From NCBI GenBank assembly GCA_031289415.1, contig JAITPN010000094.1, positions 1-64,000 of the forward strand: a stretch of 64,000 bases of DNA, given 5' to 3'. The notes below the pieces were generated by a model, which was not told where the DNA came from, did no database searches, and was given only the letters and a program-made list of their open reading frames with translations. Positions within the stretch are counted from its first letter, which is position 1. Every line of letters starts with the position of its first letter. Source of the DNA: Prevotellaceae bacterium (GTDB lineage Bacteria > Bacteroidota > Bacteroidia > Bacteroidales > UBA932). Position numbers and translations under genes: made by a program. Of this stretch, positions 26,801-36,700 are shown piece after piece.

Positions 26801-26817
26801 TTAAAACCATTTTCAAT

Positions 26818-27543
26818 ATGAGAACAAAACATTTTATGACGTGCGCAGCAAGCCTCGCAGTGGGCTTGGCGCTAATGGTCGCCTGTGGCGACTCTGAAGA
26901 ACCGGCAGGCTCAGGCACATCGCCTGCGCTTACGGACGAGAGCGACTTGGAGAAAGCGCTGTATTGTATAAAATATGCCATACAGGTTTCGACGGATTAC
27001 AACGACAAAGGGCTTAGACCGTCATCAATTTCAGGCGTTGCCTCTGTGTCTTATACGGCGAGTACGCTCCTGGATTACATGACGTTCAGCGCAATGAAGA
27101 CCACTACCATTGCCGCTTTCCGAACAGATGTGGGACGCCGACCGGGCGCTATTGGCGAAACGTCGTCGAGCACAGCGGCTATAGCCGCTGCAACGACAGT
27201 ATACAACGGTACATACAAATTCGACGAAGACCCGGCGCATATACTTGTTTATTTCGGAGGATATAGCGGTTCGTCCAAATTTGCAGCTCCGTCATCACTG
27301 AAGGACGTAAGCTTGTTGGATTATTATAAGTTGCTTACAAATGGCGACGCTTTCACGAGTGAAATATCGTCAAGCATGTGGGCGTTTCCGAATAATTGCT
27401 ATAAAATAATTGTGTATGGGAAAAATAAAGCGGGGAAAGTTATTGGCAAATATGTAGGTTATTCTACCGGAAGTTCGTATGAGTATTGGTGTATTAATCC
27501 CGAAAACGGAAATTACGGCAAAAGCGGAACTAAAGCGTTGTAA
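26818..27543 (+). CDS. Lipoprotein of unknown function
   Basis: Starting at the ATG at 26818, the signal peptide MRTKHFMTCAAS runs into a lipobox LMVAC, then a Ser/Gly/Pro linker and a ~200-residue domain. The domain contains STLLDYMTFSAMKTT, ILVYFGGYSGSSKF, NNCYKIIVYGKNKAG and two late cysteines. I do not recognise the family. The frame is open 46 codons further upstream through the hairpin at 26772-26800, but that part has no signal-peptide character. A terminator follows the stop. Confidence 0.6.
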   Translation: MRTKHFMTCAASLAVGLALMVACGDSEEPAGSGTSPALTDESDLEKALYCIKYAIQVSTDYNDKGLRPSSISGVASVSYTASTLLDYMTFSAMKTTTIAAFRTDVGRRPGAIGETSSSTAAIAAATTVYNGTYKFDEDPAHILVYFGGYSGSSKFAAPSSLKDVSLLDYYKLLTNGDAFTSEISSSMWAFPNNCYKIIVYGKNKAGKVIGKYVGYSTGSSYEYWCINPENGNYGKSGTKAL

Positions 27544-27564
27544 TACCGCTATGAATATAGAGGG

Positions 27565-27595
27565 AAGCCAAGGCGACGTGTCTTGGCTTTTTTTG
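27565..27595 (+). terminator. Rho-independent terminator after the lipoprotein
   Basis: AAGCCAAG (27565-27572) pairs with CTTGGCTT (27582-27589), with a 9-base loop and a T run. Confidence 0.8.
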
Positions 27596-27635
27596 TGCGC
27601 CCACGTTTATTCGTGTAAATAATGATAATGTCCAA

Positions 27636-27668
27636 ATAAAAAACCCTCCTGCGGTTATGCGGGAGGGT
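27636..27668 (-). terminator. Rho-independent terminator of rpsT
   Basis: On the minus strand ACCCTCCCGCATAACCGCAG begins a stem closed by GGAGGGT and followed by a T run. It lies 31 bases after the rpsT stop. Confidence 0.82.
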
Positions 27669-27698
27669 GTACTTATAAAAAGCGACCAAGAATAAAAG

Positions 27699-27956
27699 TT
27701 ACGCTGCCAATTTATTCACATGCAGCGACAAACTACTTTTGAGGTTCGCTGCTTTATTTTTGTGAATTACATTAATTTTTGCCAATTTATCAAGCATTGA
27801 CGATACTTTTGGCAACAGCGCTACGGCTGCCGCTTTGTCGGTCGTGTTGCGCAATGCTTTGATAGCGTTACGGGTAGTACGGGCATAATAACGGTTATGC
27901 AACCGGCGTTTTTCGCTTTGCCTGAGACGTTTGTCTGCTGATGCGTGATTTGCCAT
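27699..27956 (-). CDS. rpsT: 30S ribosomal protein S20
   Basis: The 85-residue basic protein begins [18 protein letters not shown] and continues with [12 protein letters not shown] and [15 protein letters not shown], the standard S20 pattern for 16S rRNA binding. It is on the same strand as, and 43 bases downstream of, the tRNA-Glu gene, so both probably come from one transcript with processing between. A terminator follows. Confidence 0.97.
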   Translation of the reverse strand: MANHASADKRLRQSEKRRLHNRYYARTTRNAIKALRNTTDKAAAVALLPKVSSMLDKLAKINVIHKNKAANLKSSLSLHVNKLAA

Positions 27957-27999
27957 AATTTTATTTTGTTTAATTTCTAAATAAACTCTTTACTCTTTG

Positions 28000-28071
28000 T
28001 AGTCCGTAGGGGATTCGAACCCCTATGACAAGAATGAAAATCTTGTATCCTAACCCTTAGATGAACGGACC
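28000..28071 (-). tRNA. tRNA-Glu (anticodon TTC)
   Basis: The transcript begins GGTCCGTTCATCTAAGGG. The anticodon arm is CAAGA, loop TTTTCAT, TCTTG, giving TTC, and the T-arm is AGGGGTTCGAATCCCCT. The acceptor arm closes with one G-T pair. The 3' CCA is not encoded. It is upstream of rpsT. Confidence 0.95.
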
Positions 28072-28091
28072 ATTATCAAAAAATAGGGCTG

Positions 28092-28121
28092 CAAAGCTAA
28101 TCATAATTTTTATTTCTACAA
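28092..28121 (-). promoter_or_regulatory. Promoter of tRNA-Glu and rpsT
   Basis: On the minus strand TTG (28121-28119), 19 bases, then TAGCTTTG (28099-28092), 20 bases before the tRNA 5' end. It is back to back with the lepA promoter. Confidence 0.75.
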
Positions 28122-28152
28122 AATTTTTCATAAATTCTCTCGAAATAAACAC

Positions 28153-28160
28153 TATATTTG
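28153..28160 (+). promoter_or_regulatory. lepA -7 promoter box, close to the ATG
   Basis: TATATTTG is followed after five bases by the lepA ATG, so transcripts probably start at or next to the start codon. No clear TTG lies at the usual spacing. Confidence 0.55.
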
Positions 28161-28165
28161 CACCC

Positions 28166-29953
28166 ATGAAACAGATTAGGAATTTTTGCATAATAGCTCA
28201 TATTGACCATGGCAAAAGCACATTAGCAGACCGCTTGTTGGAACAAACCCATACTTTGACCTCGCGCGAAATGGAGGCGCAGGTGCTGGATTCGATGGAT
28301 TTGGAAAAAGAAAAGGGGATTACGATTAAAAGTCATGCCATACAAATGAAGTATATATACAAAGGCGAAGAATATACGCTGAATTTGATTGATACGCCGG
28401 GGCATGTGGATTTTTCGTATGAGGTGTCGCGCGCCATTGCGTCGTGCGAGGGCGCATTGCTTGTGGTAGACGCCACACAAGGCATTCAGGCGCAAACTAT
28501 CTCAAATCTCTATTTGGCGTTGGGGCATGACCTTGAAATTATTCCTGTGTTAAATAAAATTGACATGGACGCCGCTATGGTGGAAGAAGTAAAAGACCAA
28601 GTGGTTGATTTGCTGGGTTGCAAAACCGACGACATCCTCTGCGTAAGCGCTAAAACAGGCTTGGGCGTAGAAGAAATCCTGCCTGCCATTATAGAACGCA
28701 TTTCCGCCCCGCAAGGCGACGAAAACGCACCGTTGCAGGCGTTGATATTCGATTCGGTGTTCAATTCATTCCGTGGAATCATCGCCTATTTTAAAATAAT
28801 AAACGGCGTAATCCGCAAGGGCGAAAAAGTGAAATTTTTCAATACAGGCAAGGAATATGAAGCCGACGAGGTTGGTATTTTACAGTTAAAAATGTGTCCG
28901 CGCGATGAAATCCGCACCGGCGATGTGGGCTACATTATTTCGGGCATCAAAACGGCTGCCGAAGTGAAAGTAGGCGACACGATTACCCATGTAGAACGTC
29001 CCAGCGCTACGGCTATTGCCGGATTCGAAGAAGTGAAATCAATGGTGTTTGCCGGTATTTATCCTGTGGAAACCGATGATTATGAAGACTTACGCGCTTC
29101 TATCGAAAAATTGCAGCTAAACGATGCTTCGCTCACCTTCGTACCCGAATCGTCGCTGGCTTTGGGTTTCGGCTTCCGGTGCGGTTTTCTGGGCTTGCTC
29201 CACATGGAAATCATACAGGAACGCTTGTACCGCGAATTTAATATGGACGTCATTACCACCGTGCCTAACGTATCCTATAAAGTATATACGACGCAGGGCG
29301 AGGCGCTGGATGTACACAATCCGTCGGGATTGCCCGCGCCTACGCTCATTGACCATATTGAAGAGCCGTACATTACAGCGCAGATTATTACCAAAACCGA
29401 ATACTACGGCTTGGTGATGAAATTGTGCTTGGATAAGCGCGGCGTACTGAAAAACGAGCACTACCTCACCAGCGAGCGCGTGGAACTGACGTTCACGATG
29501 CCGCTTGCCGAAATTGTATTCGACTTTTACGACAAGCTGAAAAGCGTGTCGCGCGGATATGCTTCGTTTGATTATCATGTAACAGGCTTTGCCAATGCCG
29601 ACTTGGTAAAACTCGACATTCTGCTGAACGGCGAACAGGTCGACGCTCTCTCATGCCTCATTTATCGCGGCAATGCGTACGATTTCGGACGGCGGATGTG
29701 CGAAAAACTGAAAGAATTAATCCCCCGTCAGCAATTCGATATTGCCGTGCAGGCGGCTATCGGCGCAAAAATTATTGCACGCGAAACCATTAAGGCATTG
29801 CGCAAAGACGTAACCTCCAAATGTTATGGCGGCGACATTACCCGCAAACGAAAATTGCTTGAAAAGCAAAAGAAAGGAAAGAAACGCATGAGGCAGGTAG
29901 GCAATGTAGAAGTGCCGCAGCAAGCTTTTCTTGCCGTGCTAAAGTTAGATTAG
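28166..29953 (+). CDS. lepA: Elongation factor 4 (back-translocating GTPase)
   Basis: The true start is the ATG at 28166 ([19 protein letters not shown]). GTPase motifs are [27 protein letters not shown] and NKID. Domain [19 protein letters not shown] in the EF-G V-like domain and the LepA-specific C-terminal domain ([20 protein letters not shown]) are complete. The 595-residue length is normal. It acts on ribosomes during stress. The frame extends upstream through the tRNA but that is not translated sequence. Confidence 0.97.
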   Translation: MKQIRNFCIIAHIDHGKSTLADRLLEQTHTLTSREMEAQVLDSMDLEKEKGITIKSHAIQMKYIYKGEEYTLNLIDTPGHVDFSYEVSRAIASCEGALLVVDATQGIQAQTISNLYLALGHDLEIIPVLNKIDMDAAMVEEVKDQVVDLLGCKTDDILCVSAKTGLGVEEILPAIIERISAPQGDENAPLQALIFDSVFNSFRGIIAYFKIINGVIRKGEKVKFFNTGKEYEADEVGILQLKMCPRDEIRTGDVGYIISGIKTAAEVKVGDTITHVERPSATAIAGFEEVKSMVFAGIYPVETDDYEDLRASIEKLQLNDASLTFVPESSLALGFGFRCGFLGLLHMEIIQERLYREFNMDVITTVPNVSYKVYTTQGEALDVHNPSGLPAPTLIDHIEEPYITAQIITKTEYYGLVMKLCLDKRGVLKNEHYLTSERVELTFTMPLAEIVFDFYDKLKSVSRGYASFDYHVTGFANADLVKLDILLNGEQVDALSCLIYRGNAYDFGRRMCEKLKELIPRQQFDIAVQAAIGAKIIARETIKALRKDVTSKCYGGDITRKRKLLEKQKKGKKRMRQVGNVEVPQQAFLAVLKLD

Positions 29954-29977
29954 CGAATAAATACTTACGTAAAGAAT

Positions 29978-29994
29978 AACGCAACCTTTGCGTT
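29978..29994. terminator. Short hairpin between convergent lepA and tkt
   Basis: AACGCAA and TTGCGTT form a perfect 7-base stem with a 3-base loop. It lacks a T run on either strand, so it is at best a weak bidirectional terminator. Confidence 0.4.
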
Positions 29995-30003
29995 CATGGT
30001 TAC

Positions 30004-32037
30004 CTATTTCTTATTCAGAAACGCTTTCACTTTTTGGCTCACCTGTACGCCTGTAAAACCGAGTTTTTCGTCAAGCACCTTATAAGGCGCTGAAAAGCCG
30101 AACGATTCCAAACCCCAGACATAGCCGTCAACGCCTGCCAAGCCTTGCAGCGTTACCGGCAATCCGGCAGTCAAACCGAAACGCTTGACGCCCGCAGGCA
30201 GCACTTGCTCCTGATAGGCAGCAGGCTGGCGGCGGAATAATCCTTCGGAAGGCACTGACACGATGCGCAGCCGCACACCGTCGGCACGGAGCAACGCCGC
30301 GGCTTCTACCAGCGTAGCCACTTCAGAGCCTGAGGCAAACAGCACCACGTCGGGACTACTATCGGTATCTACCACATAAGCGCCCCGCTCGGCTTGCAAC
30401 GCCGCGGCGTAGCGTCCGGTCGGAGCAGGCAGGTCGTTTATATTCTGCCTTGAAAGGATAAGCGCCGTAGGCGTTTTTGTATTTTCGAGCGCCATTTTCC
30501 AAGCCACCGTAGTTTCGTGTACGTCGGCAGGACGCAACACCAATGCGGCGTTGTTCCCTTTGTGGTTTTGCAACTTCTCAAGCAGGCGGATTTGGGCTTC
30601 CTGTTCCACCGGTTCGTGTGTCGGTCCGTCTTCTCCTACGCGGAAAGCGTCGTGTGTCCAGATAAATTTCACGGGCTGCTCCATGAGCGCAGCCATACGC
30701 ACTGCGGGCTTCATATAGTCGGAAAAGACGAAGAATGTAGCGCATGCCGCCACTACGCCGCCGTGGAGCGACATACCGATGCAAAGACATGCCATCGTAA
30801 GTTCTGCTACGCCTGCCTGCAGGAATGCGCCGCTGAAATCGTCTTTCGTAAAGGCTTTTGTTTTTTTCAAAAATCCGTCGGTTTTGTCGGAGTTCGACAA
30901 GTCGGCTGACGCTACAATGAAGTTTTCTACTTTTTCGGCAAGTACGCCCAGTACCGTTGCCGACGCCGCCCGCGTGGCTTGACTTGGCTTTTGCTCAATA
31001 GCTTGCCAGTTGATGTCGGGCGTTTTTCCTGAAAGGAATTGTTCATATTTCGCCGCCAAAGCGGGTTGAGCCTGCTGCCATGCGGCTTTTTCGGCACGAC
31101 GGGCGGCTACTATCGTTTTCAGCTCAGCGCGGCGGCTGGTATACAGCGCGGCGGTTTCGGGGAAAATACGGAACGGCTCGGCAGGGTCGCCGCCAAGGTT
31201 TGTTACGGTATTTTCAAAGTTTGCGCCACATTCGCCTAACGGCATTCCGTGAGTAGCGCATTTGTTCTCAAAGCTTTTGCCGTCGGCGGCTACAGCGCCT
31301 TTACCCATTATGGTTTTTCCGATAATCAGGGTAGGGCGTTGCGTTTCGGCTTTTGCCTCTTTCAGTGCAGCACGGATTTCGACGGCATTATTACCGTTAA
31401 TAGTAATCACGTTCCAACCCCATGCTTCGTATTTTTTCGCTACATCTTCGCTGGTTACGTCTTTCACTTCGGTAGAAAGCTGAATATCATTAGAGTCATA
31501 AAACATAATGAGATTGTCAAGCCCCAAGTGCCCTGCGATGCGTCCTGCGCCCTGCGAGATTTCTTCCTGTACGCCGCCGTCGGAGATGTAAGCGTAAATC
31601 GTATGATTGATAACGTTGCCGAAACGGGCTTTGAGGAATTTTTCGGCGATGGCTGCCCCCACGGCATACGCATGACCCTGCCCTAACGGACCCGACGTAT
31701 TTTCGATACCTCTCCGAACGTCCACTTCGGGATGTCCGGGCGTAGGGCTTTCCCATTGGCGAAACTGTTTGAGTTCGTCCATTGTAAACTTACCGGTGAG
31801 GGCAAGCACGCTGTAGAGCATTGCCGACATGTGTCCGGGGTCGAGGAAGAAACGGTCGCGCCCTTCCCATGCGGGGTTTTCGGGGTCGTGTATCAGAAAT
31901 TCCGAATACAGCACATTTATAAAGTCAGCGCCGCCCATAGCGCCGCCCGGATGCCCCGAACGGGCTTTTTCTACCATGGCAGCCGACAGAATACGGATAT
32001 TATCGGCAGCGCGGTTTAGAATTGTTACATTATTCAT
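30004..32037 (-). CDS. tkt: Transketolase
   Basis: Thiamine-diphosphate enzyme of the pentose phosphate pathway. From the ATG at 32037 (MNNVTILNRAADNIRI) it has ARSGHPGGAMGGA, LDPGHMSAMLYSV, GPLGQGHAYAVG and ISDGGVQEEISQG in the cofactor half, then FIWTHDAFRVGEDGPTHEPV and the C-terminal domain. The 677-residue length is normal. An 11-codon upstream extension is less likely. A TATCTTTG box is at 32068-32075 on the minus strand. Confidence 0.97.
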   Translation of the reverse strand: MNNVTILNRAADNIRILSAAMVEKARSGHPGGAMGGADFINVLYSEFLIHDPENPAWEGRDRFFLDPGHMSAMLYSVLALTGKFTMDELKQFRQWESPTPGHPEVDVRRGIENTSGPLGQGHAYAVGAAIAEKFLKARFGNVINHTIYAYISDGGVQEEISQGAGRIAGHLGLDNLIMFYDSNDIQLSTEVKDVTSEDVAKKYEAWGWNVITINGNNAVEIRAALKEAKAETQRPTLIIGKTIMGKGAVAADGKSFENKCATHGMPLGECGANFENTVTNLGGDPAEPFRIFPETAALYTSRRAELKTIVAARRAEKAAWQQAQPALAAKYEQFLSGKTPDINWQAIEQKPSQATRAASATVLGVLAEKVENFIVASADLSNSDKTDGFLKKTKAFTKDDFSGAFLQAGVAELTMACLCIGMSLHGGVVAACATFFVFSDYMKPAVRMAALMEQPVKFIWTHDAFRVGEDGPTHEPVEQEAQIRLLEKLQNHKGNNAALVLRPADVHETTVAWKMALENTKTPTALILSRQNINDLPAPTGRYAAALQAERGAYVVDTDSSPDVVLFASGSEVATLVEAAALLRADGVRLRIVSVPSEGLFRRQPAAYQEQVLPAGVKRFGLTAGLPVTLQGLAGVDGYVWGLESFGFSAPYKVLDEKLGFTGVQVSQKVKAFLNKK

Positions 32038-32169
32038 TATATAAGAATATTTTACTTTAAAAACGCACAAAGATAGGTATTTTTAGTGAAAAGCGAAAAA
32101 CACGAAAGAAAAAAATGCCCCGCGAAACAATACGAACACCAATAAATTCAATTATGATGAACCATAGCC

Positions 32170-32486
32170 ATAGGGCGGCGCCCTATGCGAATGCGGACGC
32201 CCCGTTGGGGCTATCGGAACAACGCCACATCGGCTTGACGGCGATTTTGATCCCTCCAATCGTAGGGCGGTGCCCTACGCTAATGCGGACGCCCCGTTGG
32301 GGCTATCGGAACAACGCCACATCGGCTTGACGACGATTTTGACCCCTCCAATCGTAGGGCGGTGCCCCACGCAAATGCGGACGCCCCGTTGGGGCTATCG
32401 GGGCAACGCCCCAACGGCTTGACGGCGATTTTGACCCCTCCATAGCCCTGAAAGGGCGCCCGCATTTGCGTAGGGCAACGCCCTAC
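32170..32486. mobile_element. Foldback (MITE-like) element 1 with tandem 92-bp units
   Basis: The left end (TAGGGCGGCGCCCTATGCGA...) is close to the reverse complement of the last 47 bases (32440-32486, ending TAGGGCAACGCCCTAC). Between them a 92-bp unit starting TAGGGCGGTGCCCTA is repeated at 32171, 32263 and 32355. Units hold two palindromes, GGGC/GCCC around GGTG and GCCCCGTTGGGGC. No transposase is encoded. Target-site duplications are not evident. Confidence 0.75.
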
Positions 32487-32537
32487 GAATATAGGATTAA
32501 AATTAACCCACCCACCGCGCAAGCGAACAAGCACAAT

Positions 32538-32792
32538 TTATTTATACACGCTACGGCGGTGGTCTATTTTTACTATTTCGACAATAAGCACATCATCTGC
32601 AATGGAGTAAATAATACGATAAACCCCTACACGTATCCGGTAAGCATTTTCAGAATCTGCCAACTTTACGCTCCCAAAGGGGCGGGGATTTTCAGCAAGA
32701 TGATTGACGGCTTCTTTAATTCTCAGAAGATAATAAATAGGTATTTTGTCTAAAGACTTTAATATTTGTTTATTGACTCTGACTTTATACAT
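32538..32792 (-). CDS. RelE/ParE-family toxin
   Basis: The 84-residue protein shows the RelE pattern: an N-terminal basic helix (VNKQILKSLDKIP), helix ESEAVNHLAENPRPFGS-like segment, then RIRVGVYRIIYSIADD and a basic end HRRSVYK. It would cleave mRNA on the ribosome or inhibit gyrase; subgroup cannot be fixed. Its ATG overlaps the antitoxin stop (TAATG). It lies between two foldback elements. Confidence 0.88.
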   Translation of the reverse strand: MYKVRVNKQILKSLDKIPIYYLLRIKEAVNHLAENPRPFGSVKLADSENAYRIRVGVYRIIYSIADDVLIVEIVKIDHRRSVYK

Positions 32793-32992
32793 TACTGAGC
32801 CAGTTTTTTATCAATATATTGATTAAATACCTCCAAACTTACGGTTTCTTCTCCTTTGCGCGCTTCAATTTCGAGACTGTCTAAAAAATCTTCAAGCAAT
32901 TCATTATTTCCGTATTGCTTTAAATCCACACGAACATAACGGGGATTCCCTTTCAAATCATTGGTATATTTTATGCCGGTTATTTGTGCCAT
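32792..32992 (-). CDS. Antitoxin partner of the RelE-type toxin
   Basis: A 66-residue protein starting MAQITGIKYTNDLKGNPRYV, with a strand-rich start and an acidic C-terminal helix (EDFLDSLEIEARKGEE), directly ahead of the toxin with a one-base overlap. The size, order and acidity fit an antitoxin, although no DNA-binding family is named with certainty. Confidence 0.8.
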   Translation of the reverse strand: MAQITGIKYTNDLKGNPRYVRVDLKQYGNNELLEDFLDSLEIEARKGEETVSLEVFNQYIDKKLAQ

Positions 32993-33127
32993 GACGTTTG
33001 TTGATTGATGATATAATATACAAAGGTAAGAAGTTTTTTTTTACAGCGCAAAAAAAATTTGTCAATTAAAAATTGAATCCGAATGAAATATATTGTATTC
33101 CAACGCTGTAGCTAATTCATAGCCCGC

Positions 33128-33303
33128 GTAGGGCGGTGCCCTACGCAAATGCGGACGCCCCGTTGGGGCTATCGGGGCAACGCCACACCGGCATTAAATT
33201 AGAGGCGAGGCACGGGCACGAGAGGGCAGATGAGAATTTGACGACAAATTTGCCTCCCATAGCCCTGAAAGGGCGCCCGCATTTGCGTAGGGCAACGCCC
33301 TAC
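33128..33303. mobile_element. Foldback (MITE-like) element 2
   Basis: The left end (GTAGGGCGGTGCCCTACGCA) and the right 47 bases (33257-33303) match the ends of element 1 in the same inverted arrangement; the right ends of the two elements are nearly identical. The inner part is single-copy and different. The two elements bracket the toxin-antitoxin pair. Confidence 0.75.
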
Positions 33304-33527
33304 AACCCCCCCCCCAAAAAAAAAGTTATCAACACCCCCCCCCCTACAAACACACAAATTGTTAATAACTAATACGAATTATCAACATCCTAAGAAGAAC
33401 AAAAATTACATATATATACATTTTATTTATACCTTTGCACCGATTTTACAAATAAACAAGTACCAACAAATAAAATAGTTCCAATGAAAGTTGTGCATAA
33501 CTTCTTCATAACATTCTGTGCAAATCC
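33304..33527. other. AT-rich gap with C and A runs and DnaA-box-like words
   Basis: Two runs of about ten C and one of about ten A lie in the first 50 bases. TTATCAACA occurs at 33326 and 33379 and TGTGCATAA (a TTATnCACA match on the minus strand) at 33492. A TACCTTTG box lies at 33430-33437. No gene is supported; a 62-codon frame at 33484 has no gene-like features. Confidence 0.4.
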
Positions 33528-33559
33528 TTGCGTCGTTAAGGAAAAACTGCGTATCTTTG
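33528..33559 (+). promoter_or_regulatory. Promoter for the giant secreted protein
   Basis: TTG (33528-33530), 21 bases, TATCTTTG (33552-33559). It leaves an unusually long leader of about 190 bases before the ATG at 33756. Confidence 0.65.
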
Positions 33560-33755
33560 CGCAGCCTCGCAGCTATAGTAGCATTTCCCTATTTTTCAAA
33601 AATTACACACCCGCTGATTGCCTCACCCTTACAGGTGGGGGCGAAGTTTTCCTTTGCCCCCCACCCGCATAGCCTATCCCCCCTCCCACTCTGTCATATA
33701 AAAAAACAACATACACTAAATAATCTACAACGTTTCACTAAAATTTTTTACTAAT

Positions 33756-36700
33756 ATGAGAACTACAACATGTATTAAAACCACACCCATGCGTACTGGA
33801 AACCGGTACCTGAAAATTTTTAATTTAAAACAACTTCTTGTTGTTGCGCTATGTCTGCTCTTTGCAGGAATGAACACCGCACACGCGCAGTGTACGTACA
33901 CTGGTAGCTACCCTGATGCTGGCTATGGTATCTTTAACCAAGGTACAGTTACCATTAGTGGTGGGCTTAAGTGCGTAGGTGGCGCGACCTCTGACATCAA
34001 GATAATTGTTAATATGCCGATAAGTTTATCATCATACGGATACTCCTGTGGTGGAGCTGTTATGACTTTATTAAATGGGAACAATATATTAATGAAAACT
34101 GAGTTAGATAACATATTGGATATAACTGCTTCGGGCCCTGCATCCTTTACTTCTATTACTGACGGATGGCATATAAACCCCTCCTATCCTGATCTATGTG
34201 TGTCCGGCGCTACAGAAATATTTTTTAATCAGGTAGACCCTTCTAATAATCCTGGTGAAAATGAGGCTTGGTATACGTTTACCCCTTTGGGGTATACTGG
34301 CAGTGTGTATTACTACTTACGTGATGACGGAGACTATGGACAATGGAACAATCCAACCAATCCTATTAAGACCCACTATGAGCATATAAGATTTCCTATT
34401 TTTAAAACCCTGGGGATTCCGGATATGGTTGCTTCTGCTACTACATTAACGTGTGGTCAGAATATACCTAATCTTAAATTACTGATTACATCCATAATTG
34501 CGACGAAAGGAATGTGTCAATTAATTGATGGTGTAAATACGAATCCTGTTACATTAAGTTGGAAAGCCAACGCCGCTATCGGATTGAGCGCAGGCTCTGT
34601 ATCGCTCGGACATAACGCCTCGGGCTTCAACACTGCCAACCTGCCATCATTTACACCCACAGGCAGTTGCGCCGGTGAGACTGTTACCACCATTGAATGG
34701 TCGCTTTCAAACGGATGCTATAATAATAAGGTAGATATTACACAAGACATTACCGTAACTCAATGTACAGACTGTGCAGGCGACGCCACAGTGTCCAGCG
34801 ATGAGGAAACAATATGTTCCGACGGCTCCTTTAGCCCCATCACCTTGGGCGTCGTAAGCGGCACCGGAACTCCTGACAGGTTTCAAATAACACTTTTCAA
34901 AGGCACGGACGTGCTTGCATCTTATTCCTCCATCACCGCAAACTCCGGCGCCGCTACATGGACACCACAAAAAAAAGCCTCCGTCTACGGCACAGGTGTT
35001 TATACAATTACACCGTATAGGAACACTACGCCAGGCGCTGCCGACACCGTCACGCTCACCGTACGTCCGGCGCTCACCGCACCATCGTTTGCTCCCGCCA
35101 CGTATTGCCACGACATAACAGTAGCGGCACAAACCTACACCCCTGCCGCAGGCACATCAGTCTCGTGGGCAGTAACCGCCGGTAGCGTCAACAACCTGGC
35201 TACAGGGGCAGGACCCGGCGTGCACCCCCAGTGGACAACCAACAACCCCGGCACGAGCGACCAAACCGGCACCGTTACGTACACATTAAAATACACCGAC
35301 GGGCTTCCGAGCAGCTCCGGCGGCTGCTCGGTTACATCTACGCAGGGCATCACCGTACGCCCGCAACTCGTCGAGCCGACGCATGCTGCCGCCACCTATT
35401 GCCACAACGAACGAGTGGATGCGCTACCGACCACCTACACCGTGCCGTCAGGCGCAACCCTCACGTGGATTGCCTCCGGCAACGTTGACGGACTGGGCAC
35501 ATCGGGCAACGGCGCACCCGCGTCGTTTACCTCCGCCAACACCACCACGGGCAACCAGAGCAGCACCATCACGTACACATTAAAATACTACAACAATATT
35601 CCCGCCCCCGACGGATGCCAGTCTACATTCACGCAAGTCATCACCGTGCAGCCGCTGTCTGCCTGCGTAACGGCGGAAGCCGTCGCCCCGGCGTCGCAAA
35701 CAATATGCGCCGACGCGAACTTTTCCGCGATCACGTTTACGTCAACGCCCGCGACCATTGCGCCGAGCGCCATTGAATATGTCGTTGAATATGTCTCAGG
35801 CGGCACGAATGTAGTCTCCAATGCGCCTGCCACCATTACCCCCGGCACCGCTACATGGACTCCGGCAAAATCCGGCGCCACCGGCACCGGCACCTACAAG
35901 ATTACACCGTATAACGGAGGTGTAGCCAGCGGCGTCCAAGGCACCGACGCCACCTTCACGCTCACCGTACTTCCGCAACTGACAGGAACGCTCGACAACA
36001 TCACCGCTTGCCACAACGCAACCGTTACGCCGATCACCGGCTTTACCATCCCTGCCGGCGCAGCGCTCTCATGGACGGTGGCTGGCGACAACGTCGGCAT
36101 GTCGTCAGGGTCAGGCACAGATGCCTATTCGTTTACCACAGTCAACACCTCGGCGGTAGATAAAAATACGACCGTAACCTACACGTTGAAATACGATTCG
36201 GAACCCGCATGTGCACACACGTTTACGCAAATCATCACCGTACGTCCGCAACTCACCGGCGCGCTCACGGCAAAAACATATTGCCCCGGCGACATCGCTA
36301 CGCCGGCAGCTGAATTTGCACTACCGACAGGCACCGAAATCTCGTGGACTGCCGCAAACTACGCCAACGTCGGGCTGACGACGGCTTTGGGTAGCGGAAA
36401 ACCCTCGTTTGCCGCTTCGTACACCGCACCGGGAACCGCCACCATCACATATACGTTAAAATACACGACGAGTCCTCCCTGCGAAACTACGTTCACGCAG
36501 GACATCACCGTACGTCCGACACTCACCGGCACCCTCGCGGCGGCAACCTATTGCCACAACGCTACGGTAGAACCGGCATCAGCCTTGAACATACAGCCAG
36601 GCACAAACCTCTCATGGACTGCCAACGGCAACGTGGACGGGCTGAGCGGCGGATCGGGCAGCGGAAAACCCGTGTTTATTACGAACAACACCGGCGGAAC

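Noticed and set aside
32170-33303. Insertion sequence with transposase
   Set aside because: No transposase ORF lies between or inside the elements; only the toxin-antitoxin pair is coded.
33320-33500. Possible replication origin (three DnaA-box-like words in an AT-rich region)
   Set aside because: Two of the words (TTATCAACA) miss the consensus, and the direction of highly expressed genes (rplU, rpmA, gyrA, aspS to the right on the minus strand) is opposite to that expected if replication left from here. A GC-skew plot of the whole chromosome would decide.
33484-33672. Small ORF of 62 codons ahead of the giant gene
   Set aside because: It lies across a promoter with a better match and contains no recognisable features. 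It is more likely part of the leader.
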